38,718 bases of DNA from NCBI GenBank assembly GCA_009701715.1, contig WLJO01000023.1, forward strand, positions 1-38,718, read 5' to 3'. Shown piece by piece: positions 22,018 through 30,588 of the stretch. The position numbers were made by a program, and so were the translations under genes. Below the pieces are notes generated by a model that was given only the letters and a program-made list of their open reading frames with translations, was not told where the DNA came from and searched no databases. Each line of letters starts with the position of its first letter. Position 1 is the stretch's first letter. The DNA comes from Actinomycetota bacterium (GTDB lineage Bacteria; Actinomycetota; Acidimicrobiia; Acidimicrobiales; Ilumatobacteraceae).

Positions 22018-22743
22018 ATGGACGCTGGCCATCACCCGCTTGACAACCCCGTCTGGAGCGCGCTGCAGGGGACACACTGTGGCGTTGCCGTCGGTGCGGG
22101 GCGTGCGCTGCGCTACCGGCCCGACATCTCGGTGTTCTGCGGGATGGCGGACAACCACGCTGACTCGTGGGCGGATCTCGCCGACATCGCCGGCGATGAT
22201 GGCCTCGTCGTCATCTTCCGGCCGGGGCCGATCGTGGAGCCCGGCGGTTGGGCGCGTCTCTATAGCGGGAACGGGAACCAGATGGTGCTGGAGGGTTCAC
22301 CGCGGAGTGTCCCGGCGCTGGCGACCGTCGACCCACAGACCGGTCGTGCTGTCTCGATGCGACCCCTCGGGGAGTGCGATGTCGACGAGATGGTTGCGCT
22401 CGTGGCGAGGACGGAGCCCGGGCCGTTCCTGTCCCGGACGGTCGAACTGGGTGGCTATATCGGCATCTTCCACGGGGAGGTACTCGTGGCGATGGCCGGC
22501 CAGCGGATGCGTCCCGAGGGGTACTGCGAGATCAGTGCCGTGTGCACGGACAACTCGGCGCGTCGCCGCGGCTATGCGTCGATCGTGACTGCCGAGGTGG
22601 CTGCCGGCATCCGGGCGAGGGGCGAGACCCCGTTCCTGAACGTGCGGACCGACAACACCGCCGCCCTCCCCGTGTACTCGCGCCTCGGTTTCGAGGTGCG
22701 GGCGATCACGAGTTTCGCTGCACTCCGCAGACCCCCACACTGA
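22018..22743 (+). CDS. GNAT-family N-acetyltransferase
   Basis: 241 residues from ATG 22018; an earlier in-frame ATG at 21961 would overlap the divergent SDR start. The C-terminal half is a GNAT domain: MRPEGYCEISAVCTDNSARR covers the core strand, and RRRGYASIVTAEV is the acetyl-CoA pyrophosphate loop (Arg/Gly-x-Gly/Ala type), followed by NVRTDNTAALPVYSRLGFEV. The N-terminal ~110 residues (DNPVWSALQGTHCGVAVG) form a second, degenerate region seen in FR47/GNAT proteins with the start DNPVW.AL...H. The acceptor is not predictable. The gene stands alone between the SDR and the CoA ligase. Confidence 0.85.
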   Translation: MDAGHHPLDNPVWSALQGTHCGVAVGAGRALRYRPDISVFCGMADNHADSWADLADIAGDDGLVVIFRPGPIVEPGGWARLYSGNGNQMVLEGSPRSVPALATVDPQTGRAVSMRPLGECDVDEMVALVARTEPGPFLSRTVELGGYIGIFHGEVLVAMAGQRMRPEGYCEISAVCTDNSARRRGYASIVTAEVAAGIRARGETPFLNVRTDNTAALPVYSRLGFEVRAITSFAALRRPPH

Positions 22744-22809
22744 GCCCGGGCATGGCCCTGCGGCGCGGGGACTGGCAGACTGACCGCAGGTCGAGTCAGG
22801 GGGCAAGAC

Positions 22810-24438
22810 ATGAGTAGCTGGAACTTTGCGGACGTGTATGAGGCCGTGGCCTCCCGGGTGCCGGACCGCCTCGTGCAGGTGCAGGGCGATCGCACCTACA
22901 CCTGGGCGCAGTTCGACGGGCGGGCGAACGCCCTCGCAGCAGACCTGCTCGCCGTCGGGCTGACACACCAGAGCAAGGTGGCCGCATACCTGTTCAACGG
23001 CCCCGAGTACCTCGAGACCTACGTGGCGGCCTTTAAGGGCGGCTTCGCCCCGGTCAACACCAACTACCGCTACGGCCACGACGAGATCGTGTATCTGTTC
23101 GACAACGCCGACGCCGAGGCCGTCGTGTACCACGCGACGTTCAACGAGCTCATTGACCGGGTGCGCACACAGCTGCCAAAGGTGAAGCGTTGGTACTGCG
23201 TCCGTGACGGTGGCGGAGACGTGCCGTCCTGGGCCGTCGACTACGAGTCCGTTGTGTCCACGGGCATCACCGAGGCCGTGCGCGGACCGTGGGGCCGCAG
23301 CCCCGACGACCTGCTCTTGCTGTACACGGGTGGCACGACGGGAATGCCCAAGGGCGTCATGTGGCGCCAGGACGATCTGTTCAACGTTCTCGGCTCCGGG
23401 GGCAACCCCGTGCTCGGCTACCAGCCCGTGGCGAACAGGGATGAGCTCGTTGGTCGGATGGGCCCGGACTGGCCGCCGTTTGTGCTGCTGTCTGCGTGCC
23501 CGCTCATGCACGGCACGGGCCAGTTCTCGAGCCTCATCGCGATGATTCTCGGCGGCACCGTCGTCACGCTCCCGTCGCGCTCGTTCGACGTTGCCGAACT
23601 GTTCGGCGAGGTGGAGCGCAACAAGGTGAACTCCATCATCATCGTGGGGCAGGCCTTTGCCGGCCCGATGCTCGAGCACCTCGACGCGAACCCCGGCAGG
23701 TACGACCTCTCGAGCGTTCGCATGGTGACCTCGTCCGGAGTGATGTGGGCACAGGACAACAAAGAAGGTTTGCTCCGCCACATCCCGCAGGCTGCGCTGT
23801 TCGACTCGTTCGGCTCGTCCGAGGCGGTCGGCATGGGTGCGTCGGTCTCCACGAAGGACGGTACGAGCCAGACGGCTCGCTTCATGCTCGGGCCGTCGTG
23901 CGGCGTGTTCACCGAGGAGGGTCGCCGTGTGATCCCTGGTTCGGGTGAGCGCGGTCTCGTAGCGGTCGGTGGGTTCATTCCGGTCGGCTACTACAAGGAC
24001 GAGGTGAAGAGTGCCGCCACCTTCAAGATGATCGAGGGACAGCGCTGGAGCATGCCGGGGGACTGGGCCGAGGTGAACGAGGACGGCACGCTCAACCTGC
24101 TCGGGCGCGGATCGGTGTGTATCAACACCGGTGGCGAGAAGGTGTTCCCCGAGGAGGTGGAGGAGGCGCTCAAGCGGCACGCGAAGGTGCGCGACGCCGT
24201 GGCTGTCGGGATACCCAACGCCCGTTTCGGCGAGACGATCTGCGCGGTGGTGGAGGCCGAGCCGGGCCAGACCCCGACACTCGAGGAACTGTCGGCGCAC
24301 GTCAAGGATCACCTTGCTGCGTACAAGGCGCCGCGGGACCTCGTGCTCATCGACACGATCGGGCGCGCCCCCAACGGCAAGGTGGACTACAAGCGCCTCA
24401 AGGGCGTGGCCTTCGAACGCCTTGGTGTGCAGGGATAG
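22810..24438 (+). CDS. Acyl-CoA synthetase, FadD19-like
   Basis: A 542-residue adenylate-forming ligase activating a carboxylic acid to its CoA thioester. The AMP-binding P loop is LLYTGGTTGMPKGVMWR, the middle motif is DSFGSSEAVG, then GYYKDE and PGDWAEVNEDGTLNLLGR with the hinge Asp, and the catalytic Lys in RAPNGKVDYKRLKG near the C-terminus. The wording VMWRQDD, IPVGYYKDE and SVCINTGGEKVFPEEVE follows mycobacterial FadD19, which activates sterol side-chain acids, and the class ranges over long-chain and terpenoid acids. It starts at ATG 22810 after a GGGGG ribosome site. It faces the convergent CapA-type gene 6 bases away. Confidence 0.9.
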   Translation: MSSWNFADVYEAVASRVPDRLVQVQGDRTYTWAQFDGRANALAADLLAVGLTHQSKVAAYLFNGPEYLETYVAAFKGGFAPVNTNYRYGHDEIVYLFDNADAEAVVYHATFNELIDRVRTQLPKVKRWYCVRDGGGDVPSWAVDYESVVSTGITEAVRGPWGRSPDDLLLLYTGGTTGMPKGVMWRQDDLFNVLGSGGNPVLGYQPVANRDELVGRMGPDWPPFVLLSACPLMHGTGQFSSLIAMILGGTVVTLPSRSFDVAELFGEVERNKVNSIIIVGQAFAGPMLEHLDANPGRYDLSSVRMVTSSGVMWAQDNKEGLLRHIPQAALFDSFGSSEAVGMGASVSTKDGTSQTARFMLGPSCGVFTEEGRRVIPGSGERGLVAVGGFIPVGYYKDEVKSAATFKMIEGQRWSMPGDWAEVNEDGTLNLLGRGSVCINTGGEKVFPEEVEEALKRHAKVRDAVAVGIPNARFGETICAVVEAEPGQTPTLEELSAHVKDHLAAYKAPRDLVLIDTIGRAPNGKVDYKRLKGVAFERLGVQG

Positions 24439-24444
24439 CCCTGC

Positions 24445-25563
24445 CTAGATGGGCAAGGGCTCGATGAACCCTTTCAGGAGCCGCGAGGTCCGCTGCCACG
24501 ACGCTCGGAGGTTTCGCAGGATTTCCGGCGGCAGTGACGGGTCGTCGAGGTGCTTGAACACGTTCATCACGACGTACTTGCGGTGATGGACCCAGGTCGG
24601 GATAATGGTCGGCCTGCTCACGTCGAATCTGCCGTCCGGTCGCTCGGTGAAGCGGACCCGGGCAATCAACCCGTCTGCAGTGGCGAATCGCCCGATCGTC
24701 AGCGAGTTCTGCGTGGACAGGTGGTTGCCGAGCCCGAACAGTACCCAGGTGCCGTTTACCCGTTTGATCGGCTGGAGCACGTGCGCATGGCTCCCGACGA
24801 TCAGGTCCACTTGCCCGCTGGCGGTGATCTGGCGGGCTATCCGGGCCTGCGCCGGGGTGATTGCCTGCTGGTACTCCTGACCCCAGTGCAGCGAGGCGAT
24901 GACGACCTCGGCGCCACGGGCTCTGGCGTCGATCGCAGCGGCGATCACCCGCTTCGCGCCGAGGATGTTCACCCGGGCCGGGCTCGTGCGCAGCAGTCTC
25001 GGCAGGCCACTGACGCCGAACGTGTAGGCCAGGTGCGCCACCTTGACGCCGCGCACTTCGAAGATCTCGGCAACGGCCCCGGCAGCATCGCGACCGGAAC
25101 CCGAGTGGCCGAGGCCCACGGCATCGAATGCGTCGAGCGTCGCCAAGATGCCTGACGGCCCCTGATCGTTCGAGTGGTTGGTGGCCACGCTGCAGCGGTC
25201 GTACCCGACATCGCGGATCGATCGGGTGATCGCCGCCGGCGACGCGAATCTCGGCGAGCCGGCGTACCTGCGGCCACGCGGGGCGATCGGGCCCTCGAGG
25301 CTGCAGATGGCGAGGTCGACACCCTCGATGATCGGCCGGACGTCGTCGAACATCGGCCGGTAGTCGTAGTCGGTGCCACCACCGAAGCGCTTAGCATTGC
25401 GGTTGATCGACACGTGGGCGATCAGGTCGCCGGTGAGCGCGACGGTGAACGTACGGGGCTCCGGTGGTTCCGCGCGGGCGCCGCTCGGGAGCAGCGCGGG
25501 TGACACAACAACCAGGGCAAGCACGATGGCAACTGCCCGCTGTCTGCTCCCGCTCGCTCTCAA
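24445..25563 (-). CDS. CapA-family (poly-gamma-glutamate/metallophosphatase-like) exported protein
   Basis: 372 residues from TTG 25563. The frame stays open to 25773 but that would overlap the divergent gene at 25703; TTG 25563 follows GGGGGA by 9 bases and directly yields a signal peptide (RQRAVAIVLALVVVSPALLP, cleavage near GARA-E). The CapA fold motifs are present: VALTGDLIAH, then SLEGPI, VATNHSNDQG, ASLHWGQEY and GSHAHVLQPI, each with the metal-type Asp, Asn and His residues. CapA/PgsA proteins take part in capsular polyglutamate export, but many lone members like this one have unknown roles. No pgsB or pgsC genes are nearby, so a capsule function is not supported here. Confidence 0.85.
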   Translation of the reverse strand: MRASGSRQRAVAIVLALVVVSPALLPSGARAEPPEPRTFTVALTGDLIAHVSINRNAKRFGGGTDYDYRPMFDDVRPIIEGVDLAICSLEGPIAPRGRRYAGSPRFASPAAITRSIRDVGYDRCSVATNHSNDQGPSGILATLDAFDAVGLGHSGSGRDAAGAVAEIFEVRGVKVAHLAYTFGVSGLPRLLRTSPARVNILGAKRVIAAAIDARARGAEVVIASLHWGQEYQQAITPAQARIARQITASGQVDLIVGSHAHVLQPIKRVNGTWVLFGLGNHLSTQNSLTIGRFATADGLIARVRFTERPDGRFDVSRPTIIPTWVHHRKYVVMNVFKHLDDPSLPPEILRNLRASWQRTSRLLKGFIEPLPI

Positions 25564-25702
25564 CGTGGCACGTCCCCCGGACGACAGGCTGTCAGCCGAT
25601 GAGGCGTAACTTTGCCACCGTTGCGGAGGAACTGCCACCTTGTGGCCGATGCCCGGGCCGTGGTGCCACGCCCCCGGCGCTGACGGCGCTACCCTCGCCT
25701 GA

Positions 25703-26221
25703 ATGTCGAAGCAGCAACGTCGACCCGTCGTCTCCCACCGCTCCCCGGAGCCGGAGTTCGGCCGGGTGTTCACCGATGGGGACGTGTATCGCCTCTACGT
25801 CATGCTCGAGGAGCAGGACCGACGTGACGTCGTGTTCGCCATCGGGACCAAGACGGTTCAACGGGTCGGGCACCGCCATAAGGTGGCTGACCTCCGCAAC
25901 GTGACCGACATCGCGTCCCAGTGGGAGACCGTCGACACGTGGATCCGTGACCGGGACGAGGCGCGGTCGGTCAGGGCGTTCGGGGACCTGTTCGCGCCTG
26001 TTCTCGAGGAACTGGTCGGGCGGGCAATCGAACTGCTCGGCGACAACGCCGACGAGCCGACTGCGGAGCAACTCCGGGTGATGGGCGAGGAGATGGCTTT
26101 TGAGCGCTCGTGGCCGCAAACCCGCCTGCTCATGGCTGCCGTGGTGGAGCTGATGTTCCAGGCCGACGAGGCAGCGAAGGAGCTCTCGGCCGCAGACGAG
26201 CGCTTCCGCCTCGCTGACTGA
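25703..26221 (+). CDS. Conserved-looking hypothetical protein, cytosolic
   Basis: A 172-residue hydrophilic protein from ATG 25703, with no signal peptide or membrane helix. I do not recognise the family. The first half contains FTDGDVYRLYVMLEEQDRRD and repeated basic/acidic pairs; the second half is rich in Glu and Ala and should be largely helical (LEELVGRAIELLGD, then FQADEAAKELSAADERF). Codon use matches the neighbours, supporting a real gene. It is followed after 8 bases by a small membrane protein on the same strand, and the two may be one unit. The 139 bases before it form a divergent promoter region with the CapA-family gene. Confidence 0.7.
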   Translation: MSKQQRRPVVSHRSPEPEFGRVFTDGDVYRLYVMLEEQDRRDVVFAIGTKTVQRVGHRHKVADLRNVTDIASQWETVDTWIRDRDEARSVRAFGDLFAPVLEELVGRAIELLGDNADEPTAEQLRVMGEEMAFERSWPQTRLLMAAVVELMFQADEAAKELSAADERFRLAD

Positions 26222-26229
26222 TCACCTCG

Positions 26230-26673
26230 GTGACGCTTCTGGTCATCCACCTCGTTGCGACCGCAACGATGACGGGCCTCATCTGGTTCGTCCAGATTGT
26301 GCACTACCCACTGTTCGCGGTGGTGGGTGCACAGGAGTCGGTGGCCTACGCAGTAGAGCACCAGAGACGCACCTCGCTCGTTGTCGCCGTGCCGATGGCG
26401 CTCGAGGGGGTTACCGCCCTCTTGGTGTTCTTCACGGCACCACAGGGCATGAACAGGTGGTGGGGTGCAGCAGGGCTAGTGCTCCTTGCGGTCGTGCTGG
26501 GGAGCACGGTGTTGCTGCAGGTGCCCCGTCACGCTCGTCTCGCCGAGCAGTACGACGCTTCCGTCGTCACGTCGTTGGTGCGGAGCAACTGGATCAGAAC
26601 CGTTGGGTGGACGATGCGGACCGTGCTCGCTGCCGGACTCGCTATGTGGGCCTCGACCAGCGCCCGAGGCTGA
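26230..26673 (+). CDS. Small integral membrane protein, unknown function
   Basis: 147 residues starting at GTG 26230, with four hydrophobic segments (about 3-25, 52-70, 79-96 and 125-143). Conserved-looking polar spots lie in and between them: WFVQIVHYPLF in helix 1, EHQRR before helix 2, QVPRHARLAEQYD after helix 3 and NWIRTVGWTMR before helix 4. The His and Arg/Trp positions suggest a metal- or heme-related membrane protein family, but I cannot name it. It follows the previous hypothetical gene by 8 bases. Its last 32 bases overlap the convergent MpaB-type gene. Confidence 0.75.
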   Translation: MTLLVIHLVATATMTGLIWFVQIVHYPLFAVVGAQESVAYAVEHQRRTSLVVAVPMALEGVTALLVFFTAPQGMNRWWGAAGLVLLAVVLGSTVLLQVPRHARLAEQYDASVVTSLVRSNWIRTVGWTMRTVLAAGLAMWASTSARG

Positions 26674-27526
26674 GCGCAACGCTGGTAACCGGCCGCACAA
26701 CGAGCCGCTCCGTCACGGGGAACACCGGGAGGCGCAGCATGATCCGGTTCCGCACGGACAGGAGCGACGCCGCTCCGGTGAAGATCGGCCCGTAGCCGAC
26801 ACGCTCGGCTGCCGACAGCCCCGGGGGGAACGCTAGATACCGGGTGGCCTCGCGGGCTTCCTTGCTCGATCGCATCTCAGGGGAGAACTCGCGCAGCGCC
26901 GCCCGCAGTTCGCTCATCGAGGTGGGAACCCGATCGGCGCCGAGTCGCTCGGCCACGACCGCTACGTCGGCCACATAGCGATCCTCCTCCGCTGGGGTCA
27001 GTTTTGTTGCGCCGTATACGCGGTGCGACGCAAGGAAACTATCTATCTCGGCGATGTGCACCCAGCGCAGCAGGTGCGGCTCGCTTGCAGAGTAGGGCTC
27101 GCCCCTCGAAGTGGTGCCGTGCACACGCAGGTGGACGGAGCGCACTACCTCGATGCTCTGCAGGGCTTGCTCGATCGGCGCGAATGTCACAGCACCGAGG
27201 AAGTCCGCCGTGCGCTGGAGGCGGCCCCACGGATCGGTGCGGTAGTTGCTGTGCTGGGCCACGCCCGCCATCGCGCGCGGCTGGAGGCTCTGGAACAGGA
27301 TGGCGCGAAGCCCACCGACGAGCATTGCGATGTCGCCATGAACGACCCGTACCGGGCTGTCCTCGGCGATGAGGCGCTCGCCGGGTGCAGCGAGCATGTC
27401 GTCCCAACGCTTCCTGGCGTCCGGGCCCCCGATGCGGGTGTCTAAGGCAGACGCAATCGCCCCGCGTACAGCAGCGACCTGCTCACCGAGGGCCGCAACG
27501 CTGGTTGGGTTGAGCAGTGAGGTCAC
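26642..27526 (-). CDS. Oxygenase MpaB / DUF2236 family protein
   Basis: A 294-residue protein beginning at GTG 27526. The pattern is that of the MpaB/latex-clearing (DUF2236) family: RVVHGDIAMLVGGLRAILFQ near residue 58, HSNYRTDPWGRLQRTADFL near 92, RVHGTTSRGEPYSASEPHLL and then WVHIAEIDSFLASHRVYG. The family includes heme-dependent oxygenases such as rubber oxygenase and MpaB of mycophenolic acid synthesis; the His and Arg residues of these motifs are the likely heme and oxygen handling sites. The substrate is unknown. It lies 3 bases after the photolyase-related gene and is probably co-transcribed with it. No signal peptide is seen. Confidence 0.85.
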   Translation of the reverse strand: MTSLLNPTSVAALGEQVAAVRGAIASALDTRIGGPDARKRWDDMLAAPGERLIAEDSPVRVVHGDIAMLVGGLRAILFQSLQPRAMAGVAQHSNYRTDPWGRLQRTADFLGAVTFAPIEQALQSIEVVRSVHLRVHGTTSRGEPYSASEPHLLRWVHIAEIDSFLASHRVYGATKLTPAEEDRYVADVAVVAERLGADRVPTSMSELRAALREFSPEMRSSKEAREATRYLAFPPGLSAAERVGYGPIFTGAASLLSVRNRIMLRLPVFPVTERLVVRPVTSVALSLGRWSRPT

Positions 27527-27529
27527 TGA

Positions 27530-29044
27530 TCAGAGTATGCCTTCGTCGAGCGCCCGTAGGACGTCGCCAGCGCGATCGCGAACGGCCTCGAGGTCGTTGA
27601 GGCGTTCCATGGCCCGAACCTGTTGCGCCATGCGGGCGTTCCGCAGGAAGCGATCCCGATGCCGGTCCAGAAAGGCCCAGTACAGCGTGGTGAACGGGCA
27701 GGCATCGGGCCCCGTGCGCTGCTTGCGGTCGTAACGGCATCCCTTGCAGTAGTCGCTCATCTTGTCGATGTAGGCACCACCCGCTGCGTACGGCTTGGTG
27801 GCCATCCGGCCGCCGTCGGCGTGAAGGGCCATGCCGAGCACGTTGGGGAGCATCACCCACTCGGCGCCGTCCACGAACGATTCCCACATCCAACCGACGA
27901 GGGATTGGGGCTCGACGCCTGCGAGCAGTGCGAGGTTGCCGAGGAGCATGAGGCGCTGGATGTGGTGTGTCCAGCCGTGCGCACGCACGTCCTCGAGTGT
28001 GTTCGACAGGCAGCGCATCTGGGTTCCCGAACCGGTGAACAGCGGTGGTAGCGGTCGGTGGGCATCGAGCTCGTTTGCCGTCCGGTATCCGGGCATCCAG
28101 AGCCAGTAGGTGCCCCAGACGTACTCGCGCCATCCGATGATCTGTCGGATCACACCTTCCGCCGAAGCGATCGGAACTGCACCGCTTCGGTACGCGCGCT
28201 CCACCGCGTCGCAGACCTCTCGGGGATGGAGCATGCCGAGGTTGAGCGCCGGCGAGAGCAACGTGTGGGCGAGGTGCCAGTTCGTCGAGAGCATCGCGTC
28301 CTCGTGCGGTCCGAAGCCCGGCAGCACGAACTCGACGACATGGTCGAGCTGCGCGAGGGCTGCCCTGCGCGAGGTCGGCCATGTACCGTCCGGGTCCGCT
28401 CCCCACAGCCGGCCGGTAAGTGCGGGGTCACCGCTCAGGTCCGCGAGTACCTGGCGGTCGATGTCGTCGAGCGGCTCGTGGTGCGGGGCGGGCCAGTCGT
28501 GTGCACCCTTCGGCGGGGGCTGACGGTTGTCGTGGTCGAAGTTCCAGTGTCCGCCCGCGGGCTCGTCGCCGTCCATCAGGTAGCCGAGGCGCCTGCGTTG
28601 CCAGCGGTAGAAGTCCTCCATCTTGAGCGAGCGGCGTTCCCCGGCCCACGACGCGAACTCGTCAGGGTGGGTGAGGAACTGCGTGCTCCGTACGGTGTTG
28701 ACCCCGGCGGACCTCAGCATCTTGAGACCGTCCCACGAGGCGGGCTCCATCGCCGTGACGAGCGTGGGGCCGAACTCTGTTCGGTGTGCTTCGAGGCCGC
28801 CGCGCAGGCTGCCGGCGCGCCGGTAGTCCACGTGGAAGCCTCGCTGCTCGAGGTCGTGTGCCAGGTGACGCATACCGCTCACGACGAGGTGGGCGCGCTG
28901 CAGGTGCCAGTTTCGCGAGGCGATCTTGGTCGTGCTCTCCACCATCAGGATCCGTGTGCGGGACGGGTCGGCCGTGGCGAGTGGACCGAGCAGCGGGCTC
29001 AACTGGTCGCCGAGCACCCAGATGGTCTCCCTGAGAGCGTTCAC
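27530..29044 (-). CDS. Fe-S photolyase/cryptochrome-related protein (FeS-BCP, PhrB-like)
   Basis: 504 residues from GTG 29044, chosen because it overlaps the TauE stop as GTGA; the longer open frame only runs antisense to other genes. The N-terminus (ETIWVLGDQLSPLLGPL) is the pterin/antenna domain of photolyase-related proteins. The C-terminal FAD part has SPALNLGMLHPREV, IIGWREYVWGTYW and AEWVMLPNVLGMALHADGG. Four cysteines match the 4Fe-4S ligands of the Agrobacterium PhrB (6-4) photolyase: one in TQMRCLSN, then YCKGC and DACPF, with spacings 88, 3 and 13. It likely repairs UV (6-4) photoproducts or acts as a light sensor. It is downstream of the TauE/SafE permease and upstream of the MpaB-type gene. 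Confidence 0.9.
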   Translation of the reverse strand: MNALRETIWVLGDQLSPLLGPLATADPSRTRILMVESTTKIASRNWHLQRAHLVVSGMRHLAHDLEQRGFHVDYRRAGSLRGGLEAHRTEFGPTLVTAMEPASWDGLKMLRSAGVNTVRSTQFLTHPDEFASWAGERRSLKMEDFYRWQRRRLGYLMDGDEPAGGHWNFDHDNRQPPPKGAHDWPAPHHEPLDDIDRQVLADLSGDPALTGRLWGADPDGTWPTSRRAALAQLDHVVEFVLPGFGPHEDAMLSTNWHLAHTLLSPALNLGMLHPREVCDAVERAYRSGAVPIASAEGVIRQIIGWREYVWGTYWLWMPGYRTANELDAHRPLPPLFTGSGTQMRCLSNTLEDVRAHGWTHHIQRLMLLGNLALLAGVEPQSLVGWMWESFVDGAEWVMLPNVLGMALHADGGRMATKPYAAGGAYIDKMSDYCKGCRYDRKQRTGPDACPFTTLYWAFLDRHRDRFLRNARMAQQVRAMERLNDLEAVRDRAGDVLRALDEGIL

Positions 29045-29790
29045 ACGAAGAACTTCACGGCGGCTGCGACCCCGAACACGATGACGACATACCGGAGCAC
29101 GATCGGGTTCAGTCGGCCGACCAGGCGCCCGCCGAGGTTTCCCCCCACGAGACTCGTCACCGACATCACCGCTACGTACTGCCACTCGACCTTCCCGGAG
29201 AACACGAAGAAGCACCCCGCCAGGAGATTGATGACGAGGGAGAGCGCCTGCTTCAGCGCGTTGAGCCTCGGGAGCGGGTCCGCCAAGGCAAGCCCGAGCG
29301 CCGCGAGCAGCAGGATCCCGAGCCCAGCCCCGAAGTACCCGCCGTAGAGGGCGCACGCAAACACCGAGACGCCGAGCAGGAGGCGATTGGGGGGTGCCGC
29401 CGCGTCACGCCGCTGCATCTTCTTGAGTCCTGGCTGCGCAGCAAAGAGCAGGCACGCTCCGAGGATGAGGTACGGAACGAGGTGGCGGAACAACCGCTCG
29501 GGGGTGAATAACAGCAGGACGGAGCCGGTGAGGCCGCCAGTGGCCGCAACGACGAGCAGTGATTTCAGCCGGTCGGCGTTGGCGGCAAGGTCCCTGCGCT
29601 GGGCGTAGACGCCTCCGAGGTAGCCCGGGCACAGCGACACGGTGTTGGTGATATTGGCGTGCACCGAGGGCACTCCGAGCGCAACGAGCACCGGGAACGA
29701 CACGAGGGTTCCGCCACCGGCGACGGCGTTGATGAGCCCTGCCGCCAGACCGGCAGCGCCGGCCCCGAGTTCCTGTCCGAAAGTGGTCAC
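29041..29790 (-). CDS. TauE/SafE-family membrane permease (sulfite/sulfonate or other anion exporter)
   Basis: 249 residues from GTG 29790, preceded by AGGAG 5 bases upstream; the frame continues upstream to 30075 but into the opposite-strand DUF167 gene. The protein is almost entirely hydrophobic with about eight helices. The duplicated TauE/SafE motif is visible in the first half as GLAAGLINAVAGGGTLVSFP and in the second as YGGYFGAGLGILLLAALG. These proteins export or import small organic or sulfur anions. It ends in a 4-base overlap with the photolyase-related gene, so the two are translationally coupled. The substrate is not predictable. Confidence 0.88.
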   Translation of the reverse strand: MTTFGQELGAGAAGLAAGLINAVAGGGTLVSFPVLVALGVPSVHANITNTVSLCPGYLGGVYAQRRDLAANADRLKSLLVVAATGGLTGSVLLLFTPERLFRHLVPYLILGACLLFAAQPGLKKMQRRDAAAPPNRLLLGVSVFACALYGGYFGAGLGILLLAALGLALADPLPRLNALKQALSLVINLLAGCFFVFSGKVEWQYVAVMSVTSLVGGNLGGRLVGRLNPIVLRYVVIVFGVAAAVKFFV

Positions 29791-29860
29791 ATGGGCTCCT
29801 GAATGAGCCAATGTAGGCAGGTCCATGCGGATGGACCACCACGCTCGGCATCCTGTGCCG

Positions 29861-30166
29861 ATGGAGATGCAGCCATTCGACTTCTGGGTGCACGTGCGTC
29901 CCGGTGGGCGCAAGGATGCGCTCGAGGGCCCCCACGACGGGGTCCTAGCGATCCGTGTGGTCGAGCCACCCACCGAGGGCCGGGCCAACCATGCGGTCTG
30001 TAAGGTGCTGGCCGGGGCATTCGGGGTGGGGCGCCTCGACGTGAAGGTGGTCGGCGGCCGCACCGGTCGGCGCAAGCTGATCCGGATATACGGTCATCCC
30101 GAAGCCCTTTCCCAGCGATTGCTGGAACTACTCGGGGACCCGCCCGCGCGAGGATCATCGGCATGA
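29861..30166 (+). CDS. DUF167 / YggU family protein
   Basis: 101 residues from ATG 29861; ATG 29867 is also possible, and an earlier ATG at 29825 would overlap the divergent TauE-type leader. The typical family lines are present: FDFWVHVRPGGRKDALEG, DGVLAIRVVEPPTEGRANHA and a following KVLAGAFGVGR with GRTGRRKLIRI. DUF167 proteins are small, conserved alpha/beta proteins of unknown function, widely found next to RidA, YggT or pyrroline-carboxylate genes. The stop overlaps the RidA-type start as ATGA, so they are translated together. Identity is firm and function is unknown. Confidence 0.85.
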   Translation: MEMQPFDFWVHVRPGGRKDALEGPHDGVLAIRVVEPPTEGRANHAVCKVLAGAFGVGRLDVKVVGGRTGRRKLIRIYGHPEALSQRLLELLGDPPARGSSA

Positions 30167-30546
30167 ACCGAGACATCAACCCGAGCAGCATCGCCCCGAC
30201 GGCTGCCAACTTCGCCCACGGTGTGCTGAGCACGGATGCCAGCCGGATCCTGCACATCTCGGGAACCGTCGGCACGAGGCCGGACGGAACCATCTCCGAC
30301 GACATCGCCGAACAGGCCGCCGAGACCTGGCGCAGCATTGCTGCGATCTGTGCCGAAGCCGGTCTGGGTCTCGACGACATTGTCTCGATCACCACCTACG
30401 CCGTCGCCGGCGAGCAGCTCGGCGGCGTGATGGCGGCCCGTGATGCGGCACTCGGCGGCCGCCGGGTGGCCTCGGTGCTCATCACCGTCCCCGCGCTCGT
30501 CCGTCCCGAGTGGAGGATGGAAGTCGCTGCTGTGGCAATCCGCTGA
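30163..30546 (+). CDS. RidA / YjgF family protein (enamine/imine deaminase-like)
   Basis: 127 residues beginning at ATG 30163 in an ATGA overlap with the DUF167 gene. The chorismate-mutase-like fold is apparent in NFAHGVLSTDASRILHISGT, DIAEQAAETWRSIAAICAEA and DIVSITTYAVAGEQLGGVM. The catalytic Arg in RidA sits in the PAR-motif before the last strand; here the corresponding line is GGRRVASVLITVPALVRPEW, so Arg is present but the motif is not exact. RidA removes reactive 2-aminoacrylate and other enamines; many paralogues have other roles, and this sequence is not close enough to decide. It is 42 bases before the Baeyer-Villiger monooxygenase gene. Confidence 0.85.
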   Translation: MNRDINPSSIAPTAANFAHGVLSTDASRILHISGTVGTRPDGTISDDIAEQAAETWRSIAAICAEAGLGLDDIVSITTYAVAGEQLGGVMAARDAALGGRRVASVLITVPALVRPEWRMEVAAVAIR

Positions 30547-30588
30547 ACTGCTGCAGCAGGCCGCCGTTGCCTTGGGTAAGTTCTCCCC

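Noticed and set aside
22297-24312. Minus-strand frame of 671 codons opposite the acetyltransferase and CoA ligase.
   Set aside because: Antisense to two confident genes; the His/Arg/Val-rich product has no domain features.
24430-24443. CAGGG-ATAG-CCCTG hairpin at the end of the FadD19-like gene.
   Set aside because: Stem of five pairs without a T-run on either strand; too weak to call a terminator.
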